NCBI GenBank assembly: GCA_039029355.1
Contig: JBCCGI010000138.1
Location: forward strand, 1-14,772
Direction of reading: 5' to 3'
DNA: 14,772 bases
Source: JBCCGI01 sp039029355
Lineage (GTDB): Bacteria > Planctomycetota > UBA1135 > GCA-002686595
Shown: one piece after another, positions 14,233 through 14,772 of the stretch
Position numbering within the stretch: the stretch's first letter is position 1
How the letters are laid out: every line of letters starts with the position of its first letter
Notes under the pieces: model-generated
What the model was told of the DNA's origin: nothing
The model's input: only the letters and a program-made list of their open reading frames with translations
Database searches by the model: none
Made by a program: the position numbers and the translations under genes

Positions 14233-14772
14233 TCAGGCCGGAGCAGGGGGATCCGACAGCACCCCGCGGCAGCGGTCCACGACGTCGGACACCACCTTCT
14301 GGCGCGTAAACAGCTGCCTGAGCTCGGGTTCGGCCTCGTCCAACAGGCGGCCGAGGAGCTGCAGCGAGTCGGAGTCAGGCTCGCAGCCGAGCAGGAACTC
14401 CACGAGCTCGTCGGACGGAGGCAGATCACGCTCGGGGTGGGGCGTCTCGTCCGCGTCGGCCGGGCCGACGGCCAGCCTCATGCGCGAGGCGGTGAGCCCG
14501 CTCGCCGTCCGCAGGTCCTCGTCGACCTCGAGGCAGCCGAGCGCCACGTGGGCCGGCGAGATCGCGTCGCGCTCCAGCCGCACCGCCTGGTGTCCCGCCG
14601 ACGACAGCGCGCGCTTCGAGGCGTTCGAGAAGGAGCGAAAGAGCGCGCCCTCGGCCGCCACGGCGGCTTCGCCGGCGGGGGCGGCGCCCGGGCCGGGCGG
14701 CGGCGTGGCGCCGGCCTGCTCCAGCGTCGCGCGCACCTGGTCGGGCAGCTCGCCGAGCGCGGCGCGCAGCAG
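14233..14772 (-). CDS. Partial Clp_N-like protein, N-terminus beyond the window
   Basis: The frame is open to the window edge, giving 179 visible C-terminal residues. Visible residues 45-102 (FRSFSNASKRALSSAGHQAV, then AISPAHVALGCL, then LRTASGLTASRMRLAV) match the pattern of a Clp_N repeat: F-x-x-A-x-x-A-L, then the EHLLLGLL-like segment, then LGVDxxxLR. The first visible residues LLRAALGELPDQVRATLEQAG resemble the end of another Clp_N repeat, so at least two are likely. The rest is acidic and Leu-rich (LLGRLLDEAEPELRQLF). No Walker motifs occur in the visible part, and the stop follows, so this is not an AAA+ unfoldase at its C-terminus. A GTG at 14736 could be misread as the start. It lies 133 bp upstream of mcsA. 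It may bind adaptors or substrates of ClpC. Confidence 0.7.
   Translation of the reverse strand: MLRAALGELPDQVRATLEQAGATPPPGPGAAPAGEAAVAAEGALFRSFSNASKRALSSAGHQAVRLERDAISPAHVALGCLEVDEDLRTASGLTASRMRLAVGPADADETPHPERDLPPSDELVEFLLGCEPDSDSLQLLGRLLDEAEPELRQLFTRQKVVSDVVDRCRGVLSDPPAPA

Overview
This is a strongly GC-rich bacterial chromosomal segment. Most of it is housekeeping genes on the minus strand. The best taxonomic guess is Planctomycetota, at moderate confidence. The reasons are a duplicated polytopic membrane protein of the DUF6677 type, a secreted HEAT-like protein ending in a WVKWWND motif, ClpC paired with a McsA-like protein, and the scarcity of Shine-Dalgarno sequences. No rRNA, tRNA, insertion sequence or CRISPR array was found.

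Left part (1-5870): a 19-bp minisatellite runs off the left edge. Beside it is a complete ISC iron-sulfur cluster assembly operon on the minus strand, in the order iscR-iscS-iscU-iscA-hscB-hscA-iscX. It is compact, with overlaps or short gaps, and looks like one transcription unit. The Rrf2 regulator comes first, behind a 15-bp perfect palindrome that is probably its operator. IscS donates sulfur to the IscU scaffold, HscA/HscB drive cluster release through the LPPVK motif of IscU, IscA is an A-type carrier, and IscX is the small acidic partner of IscS. The ferredoxin gene (fdx) that usually sits between hscA and iscX is absent. A small zinc-ribbon protein is transcribed divergently from iscR.

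Middle part (5870-10560): a second, degenerate repeat array (6147-6517) shares its core with the left-edge minisatellite. It is followed by a hotdog thioesterase (minus), a duplicated membrane protein translationally coupled to a 65-residue membrane protein (plus), then dprA, a DUF309 protein and a secreted HEAT-like protein (all minus).

Right part (10560-14772): a proteostasis locus on the minus strand. It holds a partial Clp_N-like protein at the right edge, a McsA-like zinc/UVR protein with its own terminator, and then clpC with its own candidate sigma70-type promoter and a very strong intrinsic terminator. The arginine kinase mcsB is not between mcsA and clpC. The non-catalytic Clp_N-like protein is the least explained gene in the window.
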